9,770 nt of DNA, from positions 1 through 9,770 of the forward strand of contig CAZHST010000079.1 of NCBI GenBank assembly GCA_964535215.1, read 5' to 3'. Shown here piece after piece: positions 6,519 through 9,770 of the stretch (position 1 is the stretch's first letter; each line of letters starts with the position of its first letter). The position numbers were made by a program, and so were the translations under genes. This stretch comes from JACQHM01 sp964535215 (GTDB taxonomy: Bacteria > Methylomirabilota > Methylomirabilia > Methylomirabilales > JACQHM01). The notes beneath the pieces were generated by a model, which was given only the letters and a program-made list of their open reading frames with translations, was not told the origin of the DNA and searched no databases.

Positions 6519-7472
6519 TCAACGGCCTTCGATCTTCCTGAGGGCTTCCTGGGCATTGAACCTCACCGCCCAGTCAGCATCCTCCAGGGCCTCGGTCAGC
6601 GCCGGGACGGCGTCCTTCGCCGCCGGGCCGATCTCGCCTAGCATAAAGGCCGAGAGCCCCCGCACTTCAGCGGTGGCGTCTTTCAGGGCCTGGACCAGGG
6701 CCGGGACCGCTGCCGGGCCAACCTTGCCTAAGGTCGAGGCGGCCCTCCGTCGCACACGGGTGTTCTCATCCTTCAGGGCCTGGACCAGGGCCGGGACCGC
6801 TGCCGGGCCGATGGCGCCCAGGGCCTCGGAGACCTGCCACCGGACGTTTCTATCGGTGTCTTTCAGGGCCTGGACCAGGGCCGGGACGGCGTCCTTCGCC
6901 GCCGGGCCAATCACCTTCAGGGCTTTGGCGGCCTGCCACCGGACGTTGGCATAGGGGTCCTTCAAGGCGTTGGCCAGAGCCGGGACGGCCTCTTCGGCCG
7001 CCGGACCGATCTGGACCAGGGCCCAAGCGGCATTCAGCCGCACCCCCCAGTGGTCATCCTTCAGGGCCTGGACCAGGGCCGGGACGGCGTCCTTCGCCGC
7101 CGGGCCGATCTCGCCTAGCATCAAAGCCGACCCCGCCCGGACCTCGGCGGTAGTGTCTTTCAGGGCCTGGACCAGGGCCGGGACCGCTGCCGGACCGATC
7201 TTCCGTATCGCCTCCTGGGCCGCCTGCTGCACCGTGTCATGGGGATCCTGCAGGGCCTGAATCAGGGCCGGCACGGCTTGCGGGCCAAAGGAGCCAAGGG
7301 CTTTCACAGCCTGCCGTCGGACATCCGGGGAGGGATCCTGAAGGTCCCTCTGCCCCTCGGCAAGGGGGTGTCCCTCGTCCCGGGGCCCCTGGGCCTGGAT
7401 GGGGCTGGAGAGCGTCAAGAAAACGACGGGGAGACACACCATAAAGCCACGACGGAATCCCCTGCAACGCAT
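6519..7472 (-). CDS. Exported HEAT-repeat (PBS lyase-like) protein
   Basis: A 317-residue protein with a cleavable signal peptide: basic start (R2, R4, R7, R8), hydrophobic core MVCLPVVFLTL (11-21) and a likely cut after SSPIQA (22-27). No lipobox Cys is present at the cut. Residues 45-317 are nine HEAT-like repeats, the last one partial, of the pattern KD-x4-VR-x4-AL-x3-G-P-AA-x0-3-AVPALVQAL. Units come in 30- and 33-residue versions depending on the presence of a three-residue insert (AKD or EEA). Such superhelical solenoids generally act as protein-binding scaffolds, so a periplasmic binding role is inferred; there is no enzymatic motif. The start is supported by AAGGAGGAG about 6 bases upstream on the minus strand. 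The stop is 10 bases from the stop of the convergent FAD dehydrogenase, leaving no room for a separate terminator. The function is otherwise unknown. Confidence 0.9.
   Translation of the reverse strand: MRCRGFRRGFMVCLPVVFLTLSSPIQAQGPRDEGHPLAEGQRDLQDPSPDVRRQAVKALGSFGPQAVPALIQALQDPHDTVQQAAQEAIRKIGPAAVPALVQALKDTTAEVRAGSALMLGEIGPAAKDAVPALVQALKDDHWGVRLNAAWALVQIGPAAEEAVPALANALKDPYANVRWQAAKALKVIGPAAKDAVPALVQALKDTDRNVRWQVSEALGAIGPAAVPALVQALKDENTRVRRRAASTLGKVGPAAVPALVQALKDATAEVRGLSAFMLGEIGPAAKDAVPALTEALEDADWAVRFNAQEALRKIEGR
6522..7340 (-). repeat. Tandem coding repeats (90/99-bp HEAT units) with an internal 477-bp duplication
   Basis: Nine coding repeats of 90 or 99 bp encode the HEAT units. The segment at 6601-6644 is identical over 44 bases to 7078-7121, and similarity continues on both sides at the same 477-base offset. 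That offset equals exactly five units (three of 99 and two of 90). A second recurrent block (CTTCAGGGCCTGGACCAGGG on the + strand) appears in at least five units. Confidence 0.85.
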
Positions 7473-7521
7473 CCTTGTCTCCTCCTTCGACTCCCTATCC
7501 GATTCCAGCGGGAGTTCTCCG

Positions 7522-7557
7522 TTGCACCTGAACGGTGTTGTTGGTTACAATTAACAC
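7522..7557 (+). promoter_or_regulatory. Candidate promoter and overlapping dyad upstream of the indolepyruvate oxidoreductase gene
   Basis: In the 147-base divergent spacer (7473-7619), a weak -35-like TTGCAC (7522-7527) and a good -10-like TACAAT (7546-7551) are separated by 18 bases, 68 bases before the ATG. An imperfect 23-base dyad, GTGTT (7535-7539) with AACAC (7553-7557), overlaps the -10 and could be an operator. This is the most AT-rich patch around. No clear promoter for the divergent minus-strand gene was seen. Confidence 0.35.
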
Positions 7558-7619
7558 ACTCCCAGAAAGGAATCAAGCAGGAGGTGAACGCGCACTGAAC
7601 CCGCCAAGGGAGGAGCAGA

Positions 7620-9770
7620 ATGAGTACGGTCACCCTGGACGACAGGTACCTGATCGAGGAGGGGACGATCTTCCTGAGCGGTATCCAGGCCTTGGTCCGC
7701 CTCCCCATGGACCAGTGCCGACGGGACCGGCGGGTCGGCCTCCGGGTAGGGACCTTCATCTCCGGCTACCAGGGTTCCCCTCTGGCTGGTCTTGACCTCG
7801 CCCTGAGGCGGGCCCACCGCCTCCTGGAGGTGTACGACATCGTCCACGTCCCGGGTGTGAACGAGGAGCTGGCGGCGACGGCGGTGATGGGGACCCAGAT
7901 GCTGGACCTCTTTCCCCACGCCCGCTTCGACGGTGTAACCGGGTTCTGGTACGGGAAGGGGCCCGGGGTGGACCGGTGCGGGGACGTCTTCAAGCACGCG
8001 AACTTCGGCGGGACGGGGCGGCATTCGGCCGCGATCATCCTGGGAGGGGACGACCATGGGGCCAAAAGCTCGACCCTCCCCCACCAGAGCGACTACGCCT
8101 ACATGAGCGCCGGCATCCCCGTCCTCTACCCGGCTTCGGTGGCGGAGTTCCTCGAATTGGGGCTCCATGCCATCGCCCTCTCCCGCTTCGCCGGCTGCTG
8201 GGTCGCCTTGAAGCTGGTGACCAACTTCTGTGACGGCGGCGAGACCGTTTCCGTGAGCCCCGACCATCCTCGCATCGTGATCCCTGAGGTCGAAATTGGC
8301 GGGCGGCCTTTCCAGAAGTTCACCGATTTTTCTTTTCTCCCCCCGGGGACGCTGGAGGCAGAGCGGCACCTGTTCTACGAGCGCCCTATGGCCGTCCGTG
8401 CCTACGCTAGGGCCAATGGCCTAGACCGTCTTGAGGTGGCGTCGCCCTACGACCGGGTGGGGATCGTCACCGCCGGAAAGAGCTATGCCGACACCCGCCA
8501 AGCCCTCCTGGATATGGGGTTGGACGAGGGGACCCTCCGCCGTCTCGGGGTGCGCCTCCTCCGCCTGGGGCTCATCTACCCTGTGGACCCGGAGATCCTC
8601 TCCCGCTTCGCCGACGGGCTCGAGGAGGTCATCGTCATTGAGGAGAAGCGGGGCTTCATCGAGGCCCAAGTCCGGGAGGTCCTCTATGACCTCCCGAACC
8701 GTCCGAGAATCGTCGGGAAGACGGATGAAAAGGGAGCGCCCCTCTTCCCGATCCAGGGTGAGCTGGACGCCGATCTCGTCGCCGAACGGTTGGGCCCCCG
8801 CCTCCTCCCTTTCATCGGGGAGCATCCTGGGATCCTGAAGCGCCTCGCCGAGATCCAGACTGTCCGCCGCCGTCCCTATGAACCCCTCATCACCCGACGG
8901 CCCAATTATTGCTCAGGCTGCCCCCACAACACCTCCACCGTTGCCCTGGAGGGACAGGTTGTCGGCGGCGGCATCGGCTGCCACGGGATGGCGATCCTGG
9001 TCGAGCAACCCCAACGTCATGTGGCCTACCTCACCCAGATGGGTGGTGAGGGAGCCCCCTGGATCGGGCTTTCCCCCTTTACCGACAACCCGCACCTGTT
9101 CCAGAACCTGGGGGATGGGACCTTCTTCCACTCCGGACACCTGGCCCTCCGGTTCGCCGTTGCCAGCGGGGTGAGCCTCACCTTCAAGCTCCTTTACAAC
9201 GGGGTCGTGGCCATGACCGGTGGGCAGGACGTGGCCGGAGGGAGGTCCATCCCTGATCTTACCCGCCTCCTGGAGGCTGAGGGGGTGAAGCGGATTGCCA
9301 TTGTCACCGAAGATCCCCGGCGCTACCGGGGGGTCCGTTTGTCGCCCCTGGCAGAGGTCTACCCCCGGGAGCGCTACGAGGAGGTGGTGCGGGAGCTGGA
9401 GAAGGTCCAAGGGGTCACCGTGTTGATCTACGACCAGATGTGTGCCGCCGAACGACGGCGCTTGCGGAAGCGGGGGAAGCTCCCCGAGCCCAACCGCTTC
9501 GTCGTCATCAACGAGGAGGTCTGCGAGGGCTGTGGTCACTGTGGGAGTGTCAGCAACTGCATGTCCCTTTACCCGGTCGAGACCGAGTTCGGGCGAAAGA
9601 CCCAGGTCCACCAGTCCTCGTGTAACAAGGACTATTCTTGTCTCAAGGGTGACTGTCCTTCCTTCGTCACGGTGGAGGTAAAACCAGGAACCGGCTTGAG
9701 AAAGAGGCATCCTCCGATCCTGAAGGAGAATGACCTGCCTGAACCGGAGGAAAAGGTGAAGATCTCGGGG
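7620..9770 (+). CDS. iorA: Indolepyruvate ferredoxin oxidoreductase family protein, fused long form (cut at the right edge)
   Basis: Oxidatively decarboxylates aryl-pyruvates (or related 2-oxoacids) to acyl-CoA, reducing ferredoxin; a cytosolic step in amino acid breakdown. The reading frame is open for 717 codons to the window end, so the C-terminus is missing. ATG 7620 follows AGGGAGGAG closely. The N-terminal pyrimidine-binding/transketolase-like region includes GTFISGYQGSPLAG (residues about 45-58). The TPP-binding region has NYCSGCPHNTST (C431, C434) followed by GGGIGCHGM. The Fe-S region has C635-x2-C638-x2-C641-x5-C647 and C668-x5-C674-x4-C679. Archaeal IorA ends with its ferredoxin domain. 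Here the sequence continues through a linker (EVKPGTGLRKRHPP) toward what should be the gamma (IorB-like) domain of the roughly 1150-residue fused bacterial form; this last part is inferred. The Cys spacing departs from a plain 2x[4Fe-4S] ferredoxin. Substrate is not certain. Confidence 0.92.
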   Translation, partial: MSTVTLDDRYLIEEGTIFLSGIQALVRLPMDQCRRDRRVGLRVGTFISGYQGSPLAGLDLALRRAHRLLEVYDIVHVPGVNEELAATAVMGTQMLDLFPHARFDGVTGFWYGKGPGVDRCGDVFKHANFGGTGRHSAAIILGGDDHGAKSSTLPHQSDYAYMSAGIPVLYPASVAEFLELGLHAIALSRFAGCWVALKLVTNFCDGGETVSVSPDHPRIVIPEVEIGGRPFQKFTDFSFLPPGTLEAERHLFYERPMAVRAYARANGLDRLEVASPYDRVGIVTAGKSYADTRQALLDMGLDEGTLRRLGVRLLRLGLIYPVDPEILSRFADGLEEVIVIEEKRGFIEAQVREVLYDLPNRPRIVGKTDEKGAPLFPIQGELDADLVAERLGPRLLPFIGEHPGILKRLAEIQTVRRRPYEPLITRRPNYCSGCPHNTSTVALEGQVVGGGIGCHGMAILVEQPQRHVAYLTQMGGEGAPWIGLSPFTDNPHLFQNLGDGTFFHSGHLALRFAVASGVSLTFKLLYNGVVAMTGGQDVAGGRSIPDLTRLLEAEGVKRIAIVTEDPRRYRGVRLSPLAEVYPRERYEEVVRELEKVQGVTVLIYDQMCAAERRRLRKRGKLPEPNRFVVINEEVCEGCGHCGSVSNCMSLYPVETEFGRKTQVHQSSCNKDYSCLKGDCPSFVTVEVKPGTGLRKRHPPILKENDLPEPEEKVKISG

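Noticed and set aside
6600..7200. Regularly spaced near-identical repeats suggestive of a CRISPR or non-coding satellite array
   Set aside because: The period is 90 or 99 bases, always a multiple of three, the frame stays open, and the translation is a HEAT-repeat protein with a signal peptide.
7551..8369. 272-codon minus-strand ORF opposite the indolepyruvate oxidoreductase gene
   Set aside because: Antisense open frames are common in GC-rich genes. The + strand product has clear family motifs, and the antisense product is a low-complexity Pro/Gly/Val/Asp-rich sequence with no known domain.
8913..9710. 265-codon minus-strand ORF opposite the TPP and Fe-S domains
   Set aside because: Same reason: it lies fully within a well-supported gene on the other strand and shows no recognisable domain.

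Overview
The window is a gene-dense, GC-rich stretch of bacterial chromosome. It shows no mobile elements, CRISPR arrays, rRNA or tRNA. The content (a ferredoxin-dependent 2-oxoacid oxidoreductase, a large FAD/Fe-S dehydrogenase, a VKOR-type disulfide enzyme, cobalamin-dependent QueG and a selenoprotein) fits a deep-branching, probably anaerobic or facultative bacterium that makes or uses selenocysteine and cobalamin. No lineage can be assigned from the sequence alone.

Left block, all on the + strand. A beta-hydroxyacid dehydrogenase of the 3-hydroxyisobutyrate/glyoxylate reductase family (22-882) is followed by epoxyqueuosine reductase queG (961-2139). Next comes a 47-residue predicted single-pass membrane protein that overlaps the queG 3' end (2126-2269). 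After it lies a small glutaredoxin-like gene (2296-2538) that makes sense only if two in-frame TGA codons are read as selenocysteine. The first TGA replaces the first Cys of a CPYT-type redox motif. The second gives a C-terminal U-G-V-stop ending, as in the Uxx-star (seleno)protein family. Each TGA has a hairpin at the distance expected of a bacterial SECIS, and a strong intrinsic terminator follows (2567-2610).

Middle block, + strand. A standalone VKOR-domain membrane protein (about 2673-3128) is followed 7 bases later by an unrecognised, cysteine-free 157-residue protein (3136-3609). Then comes a 953-residue FAD-linked dehydrogenase fused to ferredoxin-like and CCG domains (3647-6508), of the YdiJ/GlcD-GlcF type.

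Right block. An exported HEAT-repeat protein lies on the - strand (6519-7472), tail-to-tail with the FAD enzyme. Its repeat array contains a visible five-unit internal duplication. A 147-base divergent spacer with a candidate promoter and dyad separates it from a fused-type indolepyruvate ferredoxin oxidoreductase (7620 to beyond the right edge), which is complete at its N-terminus and cut by the window end.

The most interesting object is the two-selenocysteine small protein with its paired SECIS-like hairpins. A standard gene caller would miss it or split it at the TGA codons.
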